Shown: positions 41,885-49,740, counted from the stretch's first letter. The stretch: 64,000 nt of DNA from Streptomyces scabichelini (GCF_011045015.1 NZ_JAAKZY010000001.1:62001-126000); one strand, 5' to 3'. Numbers and translations are program-made. Notes: a model not told the origin generated them from the letters alone.

Positions 41885-42793
41885 GTGCCCACCAAGCACA
41901 ACCGAGTCTCGCGACGTCTGGGCCTGAAGACCGCCGTCGCCGCCGCGATCGCCTTGCCTCTGACCAGTACAGCACCCATCACCGCGACCGCCGCGCCGGT
42001 GGACAGATCCGGCCGCCGCCTGGAGGTCATGTCGTTCAACCTGCGCTACGCGAGCACTGCCGAACCCAACAGCTGGGCCGCCCGCCGCCCCGTGATGCGC
42101 GAACTGCTGCGCCGCGAGCGGCTCCACGTCATCGGCACCCAGGAAGGCCTCTACCAGCAGGTGCGCGACATCGAGACGGATCTCGGACCGCACTACGACT
42201 GGATCGGCACGGGTCGCGCGGGCGGCAGCCGCGACGAGTTCATGGCGATCTTCTACGACACCCGCCGGCTCGCCCCCGTGGAGTACGACCACTTCTGGCT
42301 CTCCGACACGCCCGACGTGATCGGCTCGAACACCTGGGGCGGCGGGTCCATCCGCATGGTGACCTGGGTACGGTTCCGCGATCTGGCCGACGGGGAGCGG
42401 GAGTTCTACTTCCTCAACACGCACCTCGACAACGCGAGTCAGAACGCACGCGCGCGTGCCGCCGATCTGACCGCCCAGCGCATCGCGGGCCTCGACCGCT
42501 CACTGCCGCTCGTCGTGACCGGCGACTTCAACGTCGCCGCACACAAGAACCCCGTCTACGACACCATGCTGGGCGCCGGTCTCGTCGACACCTGGGACAC
42601 GGCCGCCAAGCGGAGCAAGCTGTACGCGACCTTCCACGGTTACCGGCCCCTGATCCCGGACGGCGACCGCATCGACTGGGTCCTCGCCACACCCGGCGTG
42701 ACCGCGCACAGTGCCTCGATCAACACCTTCTCCGTGAACGGCCAGTTCCCGAGCGACCATCTGCCCGTACAGGCGTCGCTGAGCCTGGGATGA
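41885..42793 (+). CDS. secreted endonuclease/exonuclease/phosphatase family protein
   Basis: The 302-residue product has a signal peptide (about 1-38, ITATAAP cleavage) and an EEP fold: EVMSFNLRY, catalytic E in IGTQEGL, FLNTHLDN, VVTGDFNV, and the terminal SDHLPVQ histidine. Such secreted enzymes cleave DNA, RNA or phosphomono/diesters such as sugar phosphates and lipids for phosphate supply. GTG at 41885 has AAGGAG upstream and puts the signal peptide at the N-terminus. It stands alone, divergent from the aldolase-like gene. Confidence 0.88.
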   Translation: MPTKHNRVSRRLGLKTAVAAAIALPLTSTAPITATAAPVDRSGRRLEVMSFNLRYASTAEPNSWAARRPVMRELLRRERLHVIGTQEGLYQQVRDIETDLGPHYDWIGTGRAGGSRDEFMAIFYDTRRLAPVEYDHFWLSDTPDVIGSNTWGGGSIRMVTWVRFRDLADGEREFYFLNTHLDNASQNARARAADLTAQRIAGLDRSLPLVVTGDFNVAAHKNPVYDTMLGAGLVDTWDTAAKRSKLYATFHGYRPLIPDGDRIDWVLATPGVTAHSASINTFSVNGQFPSDHLPVQASLSLG

Positions 42794-42818
42794 GTCCGGG
42801 GAGTCCGGGGAGTCCGGG
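42792..42818. repeat. 9-bp tandem repeat, three copies
   Basis: GAGTCCGGG is repeated three times in perfect tandem from 42792 to 42818. The first copy begins within the stop codon of the EEP gene. The repeat precedes a terminator hairpin. Confidence 0.8.
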
Positions 42819-42824
42819 ATGAGT

Positions 42825-42864
42825 CGAGGCCCCTGTGACCGTGTCGCCGGTCCCAGGGGCCTCG
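42825..42864. terminator. bidirectional terminator between EEP and etfA genes
   Basis: CGAGGCCCCTG at 42825-42835 pairs with CAGGGGCCTCG at 42854-42864 (11 bp) around an 18-base loop, between convergent genes. Confidence 0.8.
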
Positions 42865-42880
42865 TACTGTTCGGAGACGC

Positions 42881-43843
42881 TCAGCCCTTGCGGGTCTTGA
42901 TCTCCTCGGTGAGCTGCGGGACGACCTCGAAGAGGTCGCCGACCACGCCGTAGTCGACCAGGTCGAAGATCGGGGCCTCGGCGTCCTTGTTGACCGCCAC
43001 GATGGTCTTCGAGGTCTGCATGCCGGCCCGGTGCTGGATCGCACCGGAGATACCGGAGGCGATGTACAGCTGCGGGGACACGGACTTGCCGGTCTGGCCG
43101 ACCTGGTTGGAGTGCGGGTACCAGCCCGCGTCCACCGCGGCGCGCGAGGCGCCGACGGCCGCGCCGAGGGAGTCGGCGAGCGCCTCGATGATCGCGAAGT
43201 TCTCGGCGCCGTTGACGCCGCGGCCGCCGGAGACCACGATCGCGGCCTCGGTCAGCTCCGGGCGGCCGGTCGACTCGCGCGGCGTACGGGACGTGATCTT
43301 GGTGCCGGTCGCCTTGTCCGAGAAGGTCACGGACAGTGCCTCGACGGTACCCGCGGCCGGGGCGGGCTCCACGGCGGCGGAGTTGGGCTTGACCGTGATG
43401 ACCGGGGTGCCCTTGGAGATCCGGGACTTGGTGGTGAAGGCGGCGGCGAACACCGACTGCGTGGCCACCGGGCCCTCGTCGCCGGCCTCCAGGTCGACGG
43501 CGTCGGTGATGATGCCGGAGCCGATGCGGACCGCGAGGCGGGCGGCGATCTCCTTGCCCTCACCGGAGGACGGGACCAGCACGGCGGCCGGGGACACGGC
43601 GTCGTAGGCGGCCTGGAGGGCGTCCACCTTCGGTACGACCAGGTAGTCGGCGAACTCGGGGGCGTCGGCGGTCAGGACGCGGGTCGCGCCGTGCTCGGCG
43701 AGCGCGGCGGCGGTGTTTTCGGCACCCGCGCCGAGGGCGACGGCGACCGGCTCGCCGATGCGGCGGGCCAGCGTCAGCAGCTCCAGGGTGGGCTTGCGGA
43801 CGGCACCGTCCACGTGGTCGACGTAGACGAGAACTTCAGCCAT
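42881..43843 (-). CDS. etfA: electron transfer flavoprotein alpha subunit
   Basis: The 320-residue product is EtfA: an N-terminal adenine-nucleotide-hydrolase-like domain, then the FAD domain with [14 protein letters not shown] (about residues 203-216), the [27 protein letters not shown] signature (about 260-286) and [22 protein letters not shown]. With EtfB it carries electrons from acyl-CoA dehydrogenases to the quinone pool. It lies 54 bases after etfB on the same strand. Confidence 0.96.
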   Translation of the reverse strand: MAEVLVYVDHVDGAVRKPTLELLTLARRIGEPVAVALGAGAENTAAALAEHGATRVLTADAPEFADYLVVPKVDALQAAYDAVSPAAVLVPSSGEGKEIAARLAVRIGSGIITDAVDLEAGDEGPVATQSVFAAAFTTKSRISKGTPVITVKPNSAAVEPAPAAGTVEALSVTFSDKATGTKITSRTPRESTGRPELTEAAIVVSGGRGVNGAENFAIIEALADSLGAAVGASRAAVDAGWYPHSNQVGQTGKSVSPQLYIASGISGAIQHRAGMQTSKTIVAVNKDAEAPIFDLVDYGVVGDLFEVVPQLTEEIKTRKG

Positions 43844-43897
43844 GGGACTTCTTCTCTCCTGCTTGCGAAAGATGAGGGGCGGTAAGCGGGTTGGGCC

Positions 43898-44683
43898 TTA
43901 GACGAACTTCTGGCCCGCGAGGAACTCAGCGAGCTGCTTGCCGCCCTCGCCCTCGTCCTTGACGATCGTGCCGGCCGTGCGCGCCGGGCGCTCCGCGGCG
44001 GAGTCGACGACCGTGTAGGCGCCTTCCAGACCGACCTCCTCGGCCTCGATGTCGAGGTCGGACAGGTCCCAGGAGGTCACCGGCTTCTTCTTGGCGGCCA
44101 TGATGCCCTTGAAGGACGGGTAGCGCGCCTCACCCGACTGGTCGGTGACGGACACGACCGCCGGAAGGGAGGCCTCCAGCTGCTCGGAGGCGGAGTCGCC
44201 GTCGCGGCGGCCCTTGACCGTGCCCTCCTCGACCGACACCTCGGAAAGCAGCGTGACCTGCGGGACGCCCAGCCGCTCGGCCAGCAGCGCCGGGACCACG
44301 CCCATGGTGCCGTCGGTGGAGGCCATGCCGGAGATGACCAGGTCGTAGCCGGCCTTCTCGATCGCCTTGGCCAGCACCAGCGACGTACCGATGGCGTCGG
44401 TGCCGTGCAGGTCGTCGTCCTCGACGTGGATGGCCTTGTCCGCACCCATGGACAGCGCCTTGCGCAGCGCGTCCTTGGCGTCCTCCGGGCCCACCGTCAG
44501 GACGGTGATCTCAGCGTCGTCGGCCTCGTCGGCGATCTGCAGTGCCTGCTCGACCGCGTACTCGTCGAGCTCCGAGAGCAGACCGTCCACGTCGTCCCGG
44601 TCGACGGTCAGGTCATCGGCGAAGTGCCGGTCGCCAGTGGCGTCGGGCACGTACTTCACAGTGACAACGATCCTCAAGCTCAC
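43898..44683 (-). CDS. etfB: electron transfer flavoprotein beta subunit
   Basis: The 261-residue product is EtfB: LRIVVTVKYVPD start, EYAVEQALQIAD, LSMGADKAIHVEDD and the terminal GLEGAYTVVDSAAERPARTAG. It binds AMP and docks dehydrogenases. GTG at 44683 has TAGGAGAG upstream and gives the standard N-terminus. First gene of the etfBA operon. A TACT-N4-AGTA palindrome upstream may be a fatty acid-responsive operator. Confidence 0.96.
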   Translation of the reverse strand: MSLRIVVTVKYVPDATGDRHFADDLTVDRDDVDGLLSELDEYAVEQALQIADEADDAEITVLTVGPEDAKDALRKALSMGADKAIHVEDDDLHGTDAIGTSLVLAKAIEKAGYDLVISGMASTDGTMGVVPALLAERLGVPQVTLLSEVSVEEGTVKGRRDGDSASEQLEASLPAVVSVTDQSGEARYPSFKGIMAAKKKPVTSWDLSDLDIEAEEVGLEGAYTVVDSAAERPARTAGTIVKDEGEGGKQLAEFLAGQKFV

Positions 44684-44791
44684 GCCGGCTCTCCTACTGC
44701 AATCGTCATTTCCGAGCTGCTTTGTTTCAGGCAGCATAGGCGCCTCGAGCGGCTCGTCCCGGTTGGGGCGGCCTGCCCTCCGAACCAAATA

Positions 44792-44803
44792 TTACTCGTC
44801 AGT
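44792..44803. promoter_or_regulatory. TACT-N4-AGTA palindrome upstream of etfBA
   Basis: TACTCGTCAGTA is an inverted repeat in an A+T-richer patch (AAATATTACT) 109 bases upstream of the etfB start. TetR-family fatty acid regulators of actinobacteria often use such spaced TACT/AGTA half-sites. Function is inferred. Confidence 0.45.
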
Positions 44804-44938
44804 ACATCCAGTTCCTGCCCGCTAAGCAAGCGCTTTGAACTGTGACCTTTGCAACGCAGCGTAATCGGAACTCGACGCTTCCGCAGGGGCCCCGGCTGCC
44901 CGGTCCCTCGAGTCCGTCGCATTCGTCCGTCGTGTTCT

Positions 44939-45448
44939 TCATTCGCGCAGGCCGTTGAAACGCCCCTGGTGGTAGAGGAGCGGGCGCCCTGCGCCGGTGG
45001 GATCGCCGAGGACGACCTCGGCCAGCACGATGCGGTGGTCCCCCGCGGGCACCCGCGCGACGATCCGGCACACGAGCCAGGCCAGGACGTCGTCGAGTAC
45101 GGGCACGCCTTCGGGACCCTCACGCCAGCTCGTGGCCGGACCGAAGCGGTCGGCGCCGCTGCGGGCGAAGGTGGCGGCCAGCTCCCGCTGGTGCTCCCCG
45201 AGTATGTGGACGCCGACGTGCTCCGTCTCGGAGATCACCGGCCAGCTCGAGGCGCCGGTGCCGATGCCGAAGGAGAGCAGCGGGGGCTCGGCGGAGACCG
45301 AGGTGAGCGAGGTGGCGGTGAAGCCGACAGGGCTGCTGCCGCCCTGTGCGGTGATCACGGCGACTCCGGCCGCGTGCCGCCGGAAGACGGAGCGGAGCAG
45401 GTCGGGAGAGGCGAGTCGAGGTGTGCCGAGGCCGGGCGTGGCCGTCAT
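44939..45448 (-). CDS. flavin reductase family protein
   Basis: The 169-residue product is a flavin-reductase-like split-barrel FMN protein: FRRHAAGVAVITAQG (about residues 22-36), GFTATSLTSVSAEPPLLSFGI (about 42-62), and the GDHRIVLAEVV motif near the C-terminus. Such proteins reduce FMN with NAD(P)H for two-component monooxygenases. A short leader peptide with a cysteine-ending sequence lies 44 bases upstream, which suggests sulfur-linked control. AAGGAC lies 10 bases before the ATG. Confidence 0.88.
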   Translation of the reverse strand: MTATPGLGTPRLASPDLLRSVFRRHAAGVAVITAQGGSSPVGFTATSLTSVSAEPPLLSFGIGTGASSWPVISETEHVGVHILGEHQRELAATFARSGADRFGPATSWREGPEGVPVLDDVLAWLVCRIVARVPAGDHRIVLAEVVLGDPTGAGRPLLYHQGRFNGLRE

Positions 45449-45492
45449 GGAGTTGTCCTTCTGCGGGAGACGATGAGCTGGTTCTGGGCTGC

Positions 45493-45573
45493 TCAACAGC
45501 CCGGACAGCGCGCGCTCGCTGTGCGGGCCAGGTCCACGTGGACACGCTCGAAGAGAAGGAGTTCCGGAGGCAC
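45493..45573 (-). CDS. putative leader peptide (cysteine attenuator type)
   Basis: A GTG-started frame of 26 codons carries RVHVDLAR in its middle and ends RCPGC before the stop. RxHVDLxR followed by a cysteine-containing end is the signature of Streptomyces putative leader peptides found upstream of sulfur and flavin genes, and mycobacterial poly-cysteine short frames act as cysteine-responsive attenuators. It ends 44 bases before the flavin reductase start. The frame is too short to be found by length alone. Confidence 0.75.
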   Translation of the reverse strand: MPPELLLFERVHVDLARTASARCPGC

Positions 45574-45671
45574 ACGGCCAGGCTGACGATGGTTGGCACG
45601 TGCAGTCAAGTGCGTTCCGGCATCTGGGAGATGCGTCACCGGCAGCCGCATGCGCCGGCGCACCCCCGCCC

Positions 45672-46040
45672 TCAGGTCGCTCCAACAGCCTCGCCGAGCG
45701 CGGCGATCACATCCGCCTTGCGCGGCTGCCCGGTCGCGCGGCGCACGACGGCTCCGTCCGCGTCGAGCACCAGCACGGTCGGTGTCTTGAGGATGTCGAG
45801 TGCGCGTACGAGGTCCAGGTGGTCCTCGGCATCGATCTCGACGTGGGTCACGCCCGGGACCATTCCAGCAATCTCGCCGAGCACTCGGCGAGTCGCCCGG
45901 CAGGGCGCACAGAAGGCGCTGGAGAACTGGACCAGCGTGGCCCGTTCGCCGAGATTCTCGCCCAACTCGGCCACCCCGAGGCGCTTTCCGCCATCCCGCC
46001 CGCGCACGCTCACCCTCCCGCTCCGCTGCCGATGCAGCAC
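45672..46040 (-). CDS. thioredoxin family protein, probably N-terminally frameshifted
   Basis: The 122-residue frame contains a thioredoxin fold: VQFSSAFCAPCRATRR with a CAPC active site (about residues 43-46), VEIDAEDHLDLVRALDILKTPTVLVLDADG with the cis-proline, and a terminal helix. The GTG start at 46040 is the first in this frame and leaves no membrane anchor. The adjacent +/-1 frame, from a GTG at 46110, encodes a hydrophobic VVVLTVAAAYG segment that looks like the missing N-terminus. The junction coincides with a 22-bp imperfect tandem duplication. It could be frameshifted, or start internally. Confidence 0.7.
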   Translation of the reverse strand: MLHRQRSGRVSVRGRDGGKRLGVAELGENLGERATLVQFSSAFCAPCRATRRVLGEIAGMVPGVTHVEIDAEDHLDLVRALDILKTPTVLVLDADGAVVRRATGQPRKADVIAALGEAVGAT

Positions 46041-46069
46041 TCCATAGCTGTCGATGCACGAATCCGTAG
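46026..46069 (-). repeat. 22-bp imperfect tandem duplication at the thioredoxin start
   Basis: Segments 46026-46047 and 46048-46069 match at 17 of 22 positions. Both encode Y-G-x-x-H-R-Q on the minus strand but in different frames, because 22 is not a multiple of three. The duplication separates the hydrophobic N-terminal frame from the thioredoxin frame. Confidence 0.65.
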
Positions 46070-46113
46070 GCGGCCGCCACGGTGAGCACCACCACGTCTT
46101 CAGCGCTCACGAG

Positions 46114-46153
46114 ACCGCGGAGATTCCCGGTGCACCGCGGAGATTCCCGGTGC
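46114..46153. repeat. 20-bp perfect tandem duplication
   Basis: ACCGCGGAGATTCCCGGTGC is present at 46114-46133 and again at 46134-46153 with no difference. It lies upstream of the thioredoxin gene, where its promoter or leader would be. Confidence 0.85.
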
Positions 46154-46327
46154 CACGGCAGCCGGACCGTACGCCGACGTGATGAGAATCTCGCCACTCG
46201 AAGGAACCAGGACTGGCTACTCGTCCGTTCTTCGGGCACGATCTGCGCATTGCCGTAAACCTACGGCTGCGTAACTTTCCCGCCGGGATACCCCCTTCCC
46301 AGGCAGAGAGAAGGGTCCACTCCGTTC

Positions 46328-47056
46328 ATGGCTGAGCTTGCCTACCGTCCCGCCATCGGTCTCGCCCGCACGCTGTTCAAGGCCTGGGACCTGAAGATCG
46401 ACTGCAAGGGATCGGAGAACATCCCGCGCTCGGGCGGTGCGGTGCTGGTGAGCAATCACATCAGCTACCTCGACTTCATCTTCGACGGTCTCGCCGCCCT
46501 GCCGCAGAAGCGCCTGGTCCGCTTCATGGCCAAGGAGTCGGTCTTCCGGCACAAGATCTCCGGCCCGCTGATGCGCAACATGAAGCACATCCCCGTGGAC
46601 CGCAACCAGGGCGAGGCGGCGTACGCACACGCGCTGGACTCCCTGCGCTCCGGTGAGGTCATCGGGGTCTTCCCCGAAGCCACCATCTCGCAGTCGTTCA
46701 CGCTGAAGAGCTTCAAGTCGGGTGCCGCGCGCCTGGCCCAGGAGGCCGGCGTCCCGCTGATCCCGATGGCTCTGTGGGGCACGCAGCGGCTGTGGACGAA
46801 GGGCCATCCGAAGAACTTCAAGCGCAGCCACATCCCGATCACCATCCGCGTCGGCGAGGCGATCGAGGCCTCCCGGGACAAGTACGCGGGCGCGATCACC
46901 CGTCAACTGCGCGAGCGCGTACAGGAGTTGCTGGAAGCAGCCCAGCGCGCCTACCCCGTACGCCCCAAGGACCCGAACGACACCTGGTGGATGCCGGCCC
47001 ATCTCGGCGGCACGGCCCCGACGCCCGAAGAAGTGAAGGCCGCCGAGGCGCGCTGA
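46328..47056 (+). CDS. 1-acyl-sn-glycerol-3-phosphate acyltransferase family protein
   Basis: The 242-residue product has the PlsC acyltransferase blocks: NHISYLDFIF (HX4D, about residues 44-50), PVDRNQGEAAYAHAL, VFPEATISQS (FPEGT-type block) and VPLIPMALWG. These enzymes acylate lysophosphatidic acid or related lysolipids in membrane phospholipid synthesis. It is membrane-associated without strong membrane helices. GAGAGAAGG precedes the ATG. Confidence 0.93.
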   Translation: MAELAYRPAIGLARTLFKAWDLKIDCKGSENIPRSGGAVLVSNHISYLDFIFDGLAALPQKRLVRFMAKESVFRHKISGPLMRNMKHIPVDRNQGEAAYAHALDSLRSGEVIGVFPEATISQSFTLKSFKSGAARLAQEAGVPLIPMALWGTQRLWTKGHPKNFKRSHIPITIRVGEAIEASRDKYAGAITRQLRERVQELLEAAQRAYPVRPKDPNDTWWMPAHLGGTAPTPEEVKAAEAR

Positions 47057-47089
47057 GCCGCTGCTCCGGCGCCAGGACGGTGACTTGAC

Positions 47090-47683
47090 TCAGAGTGCGG
47101 CGGGGAGGGTCCGCCACAGGTACTCCCGGTCCGGGGCGTCCTTGAGGGCGCGCACTACGACAGGGTGAGGTTCGGCGCACAGAACCGGGTAGTCCACCTC
47201 ATGGGACTTCGAGTCGGGCACCCAGGCAAGGCGCTCACCCTCGAGTGAGAACTGGGCGTCGACTCCCGGCTTGTTCCCGCGGCAGTCCTGCCGGTGCCAT
47301 GCCCCGTTGAACCGCACGGCGATCAGACCGTGCACGCAGAGCGCACTGCCGTCGTCGTGCATCAGCGACTGGTAGCACAGCGCCGTGGGGATGTCCTCGG
47401 CGCGCAGCAGTGCGGCCAGCGCGTGAGCCTTGGCGTGACAGATGCCGGTTCCCTGTTCCAGGACGTCCGAGGCGCGCCAGGTGACGCGCATGTCGCCGCT
47501 GTCGGCCGAGTGCGGGATGTCGTCCCTGACGAATTCGTACGCCGCCTGCGCATAGCCATACGAGTCGGCGACCGTCGAGGCGAGGCGCGCCGCTGTCTGC
47601 CGCACCAGCGGATGGTGATGGTCGATGACCTCGTCGGCAGCCAAGTAGGCGGACAGGTCGGGGGTTTCCTGGATCAGCTCCAT
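47090..47683 (-). CDS. transglutaminase-like family protein
   Basis: The 197-residue product has a transglutaminase/protease-like core: catalytic cysteine in QGTGICHAKAHALAALLRA (about residues 83-101), the histidine in CVHGLIAVRF, and the likely aspartate in DCRGNK. It may be an amidase or peptidase on cytoplasmic substrates, since no signal peptide is present. ATG at 47683 is preferred because a longer reading would pass through the operator array at 47753-47824. It runs convergent to the acyltransferase gene. Confidence 0.85.
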   Translation of the reverse strand: MELIQETPDLSAYLAADEVIDHHHPLVRQTAARLASTVADSYGYAQAAYEFVRDDIPHSADSGDMRVTWRASDVLEQGTGICHAKAHALAALLRAEDIPTALCYQSLMHDDGSALCVHGLIAVRFNGAWHRQDCRGNKPGVDAQFSLEGERLAWVPDSKSHEVDYPVLCAEPHPVVVRALKDAPDREYLWRTLPAAL

Positions 47684-47752
47684 GGCCGCAGAGCATAGGA
47701 ATGCGACCGATGGCGAGTCAATGACTTTTCTCCTAGGCGCATATCTATGCAG

Positions 47753-47824
47753 ACCTACCGACCAGAACCTACCGCCGAAACCATTGCTGAACCTATCGAG
47801 AATCGATAGGTTTCCATCGTAGGT
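47753..47824. promoter_or_regulatory. ACCTAyCG operator array upstream of DUF2975/HTH pair
   Basis: Forward half-sites ACCTACCG at 47753-47760 and 47767-47774 and ACCTATCG at 47791-47798 are followed by reverse half-sites CGATAGGT at 47804-47811 and CGTAGGT at 47818-47824. The centre, ACCTATCGA-GAA-TCGATAGGT (47791-47811), is a perfect palindrome with 9-base arms. It ends 17 bases before the DUF2975 start and is the likely site for the HTH protein encoded in the same operon. Confidence 0.75.
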
Positions 47825-47841
47825 CGATCGAAGGAGAGGCG

Positions 47842-48333
47842 ATGGGGAAGCTGACTGTGCTTGCGCTGCGTGCCGTGCTCGCGTTGGTGCTCGCCGGCAC
47901 CGTGTTCGTGCAGGCATTGATGGTGTGGACATTGGTCAGCGGGAGCGACCCGGAGGACGGGTCGCTCCCGCTGACCCCGCTGCGCGTGATCACGATCCTG
48001 GGCATGGTGTCGGTCCAGGTCGCCCTGGTCTGCGTATGGCGGCTGGTGACGATGGTGCGACACGGAACCGTGTTCTCCCACGCCGCCTTCCGGTACGTGG
48101 ACGGCGTGATCGGCGCGATCGTGGCGGCTGCCCTCGTGTGGTTCGCGGTCACGGCCATCAATGCGCCGGGCCAGCGGGACGACCCCGGAGTCACCCTCAT
48201 CATGGGCGGAGTTGGCGTGGCCATCCTGGGGGTCGCGCTCATCGTGCTCGTACTGCGGATGCTGCTCGCCCAGGCCGTCGCGCGCGACATCCAGGCGACA
48301 GAGCTGCAGGCCGAGCTGGCCGAGGTGATCTGA
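47842..48333 (+). CDS. DUF2975 domain membrane protein
   Basis: The 163-residue product has four membrane helices (about residues 6-30, 45-70, 90-113, 122-146). The layout matches DUF2975, a family commonly encoded with a small Xre/Cro-type HTH protein. GGAGAGGCG lies before the ATG at 47842. Its stop overlaps the HTH start (TGATG), so the pair is translationally coupled. Function unknown; co-regulation with an HTH protein suggests a small sensor or toxin-antitoxin-like pair. Confidence 0.85.
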   Translation: MGKLTVLALRAVLALVLAGTVFVQALMVWTLVSGSDPEDGSLPLTPLRVITILGMVSVQVALVCVWRLVTMVRHGTVFSHAAFRYVDGVIGAIVAAALVWFAVTAINAPGQRDDPGVTLIMGGVGVAILGVALIVLVLRMLLAQAVARDIQATELQAELAEVI

Positions 48334-48581
48334 TGCCGATCGCCGTCGACATCGATGTGATGCTGGCCAAGCGGAAGATGTCCGTGGGCGAGCTCGCGGA
48401 CCGCGTCGGGATCACACCCGCCAACCTGGCGGTGCTCAAGAACGGCCGTGCCAAGGCGGTCCGCTTCACCACCCTCGCCGCGCTCTGCGAGGTACTCGAG
48501 TGTCAGCCGGGAGACCTGCTGCGCTGGGAGGCCAGGGGCGCCTCGGACGAGGATTCCGCGGACGGGGTATCGCGCCCCTAA
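48333..48581 (+). CDS. small Xre/Cro-type HTH regulator
   Basis: The 82-residue product has one HTH_3/YozG-type domain: MLAKRKMSVGELADRVGITPANLAVLKNGRAKAVRFTTLAALCEVLECQPGDLLRWE. It is the second gene of the DUF2975 pair, starting at the overlapping TGATG. It likely binds the ACCTAyCG array upstream of the pair and regulates it. Its TAA stop lies inside the stem of a hairpin (48571-48608). Confidence 0.9.
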   Translation: MPIAVDIDVMLAKRKMSVGELADRVGITPANLAVLKNGRAKAVRFTTLAALCEVLECQPGDLLRWEARGASDEDSADGVSRP

Positions 48582-48650
48582 GGAGGCCGCAGGCCCCTTA
48601 GGGGCGCGGGGAACTGCGCGACCAACCACAGACGACCCGCACCTGTCGTA
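48571..48650 (+). repeat. Streptomyces dispersed intergenic repeat with terminator hairpin
   Basis: CGCGCCCCTAAGG at 48571-48583 pairs with CCTTAGGGGCGCG at 48596-48608, a 13-bp stem that includes the HTH stop codon. The sequence continues GGGGAACTGCGCGACCA followed by a C/A-rich tail, a pattern that recurs in many Streptomyces intergenic regions. It likely acts as a terminator or mRNA stabiliser between convergent genes. Confidence 0.7.
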
Positions 48651-48669
48651 CTGCACCCCCAGCGGAGCG

Positions 48670-49740
48670 CTAACGCGCCATCTCCTCCTTGAGTGCCGCC
48701 ACAAAGCCGTCCACGTCGTCCTCCGTCGTGTCGAAGGAGCACATCCAGCGGACGTCGCCCGCGGCCTCGTCCCAGAAGTAGAAGCGGTACCGCTTCTGGA
48801 GGCGTTCGCTCGCGTCGTGGGGCAGCCGGGCGAAGACCGCGTTGGCCTGCACCGGGTGGAGGATCTCGACGCCGTGCACCGCTCGCACGCCCTCGGCGAG
48901 ACGCTGAGCCATCTCGTTGGCATGGCGGGCGTTGCGCAGCCACAGGTCCTTGGCGAGCAGCGCCTCCAACTGCACCGATACGAAGCGCATCTTGGAGGCG
49001 AGTTGCATCGACAGCTTGCGCAGGTGCTTCATGTGGCTGACGGCGTCCTGGTTGAGGACGACGACGGCCTCGCCGAACAGCGCGCCGTTCTTGGTGCCGC
49101 CGAAGGACAGGACGTCCACGCCCGCCGCGTCGGTGAACGTCCGCATCGGGACGTTCAGTGAGGCGGCCGCGTTGGCTATCCGGGCTCCGTCGAGGTGCAC
49201 CTTCAGGCCGAGCGCGTGGGCGTGCTCGCAGATCGCGCGGATCTCGTCGGGCGTGTAGACGGTGCCGAGTTCGGTGTTCTGGGTGATCGAGACGACCTGC
49301 GGCATCGCGCGGTGCTCGTCCTCCCAGCCGTACGCCTGCCGGTCGATCAGCTCGGGCGTGAGCTTGCCGTCCGGGGTGGGCACCGTCAGCAGTTTGAGGC
49401 CGCCCATGCGCTCGGGGGCGCCGCCCTCGTCGACGTTGATGTGCGCGCCCTCCGCGCAGATCACCGCGCCCCAGCGGTCCGTGAGCGCCTGGAGTGATAC
49501 GACGTTGGCGCCCGTCCCGTTGAAGACGGGGAACGCCTCGGCCGTCGCGCCGAAGTGGCTGCGCATCACCTGCTGGAGGTGCTCGGTGTACGCGTCCTCG
49601 CCGTACGAGACCTGGTGACCGCCGTTGGCCAGGGCCAGGGCGGCGAGCACCTCGGGGTGGGCCCCCGCGTAGTTGTCGCTGGCGAAGCCGCGGACCTCCG
49701 GGTCGTGATGACGCCGGGCGTCGGTCTTCGGAGGGTTCAC
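48670..49740 (-). CDS. ltaE: low-specificity L-threonine aldolase
   Basis: The product of 356 residues is a PLP-dependent threonine aldolase: FASDNYAGAHPEVLAAL, FNGTGANVVSLQAL, HLDGARIANAA and the PLP lysine in FGGTKNGA. It cleaves threonine to glycine and acetaldehyde. GTG at 49740 overlaps the stop of the SDR gene (GTGA), which suggests coupling; an ATG at 49758 would give 362 residues. Third gene of a DUF6421-SDR-aldolase set. Confidence 0.9.
   Translation of the reverse strand: MNPPKTDARRHHDPEVRGFASDNYAGAHPEVLAALALANGGHQVSYGEDAYTEHLQQVMRSHFGATAEAFPVFNGTGANVVSLQALTDRWGAVICAEGAHINVDEGGAPERMGGLKLLTVPTPDGKLTPELIDRQAYGWEDEHRAMPQVVSITQNTELGTVYTPDEIRAICEHAHALGLKVHLDGARIANAAASLNVPMRTFTDAAGVDVLSFGGTKNGALFGEAVVVLNQDAVSHMKHLRKLSMQLASKMRFVSVQLEALLAKDLWLRNARHANEMAQRLAEGVRAVHGVEILHPVQANAVFARLPHDASERLQKRYRFYFWDEAAGDVRWMCSFDTTEDDVDGFVAALKEEMAR

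Noticed and set aside
44822..44838. AAGCAAGCGCTTTGAA, which contains AAGCGCTT, as a possible LacI-type operator before etfB
   Set aside because: The flanks are not symmetric, and no sugar gene is nearby. It is short enough to occur by chance.
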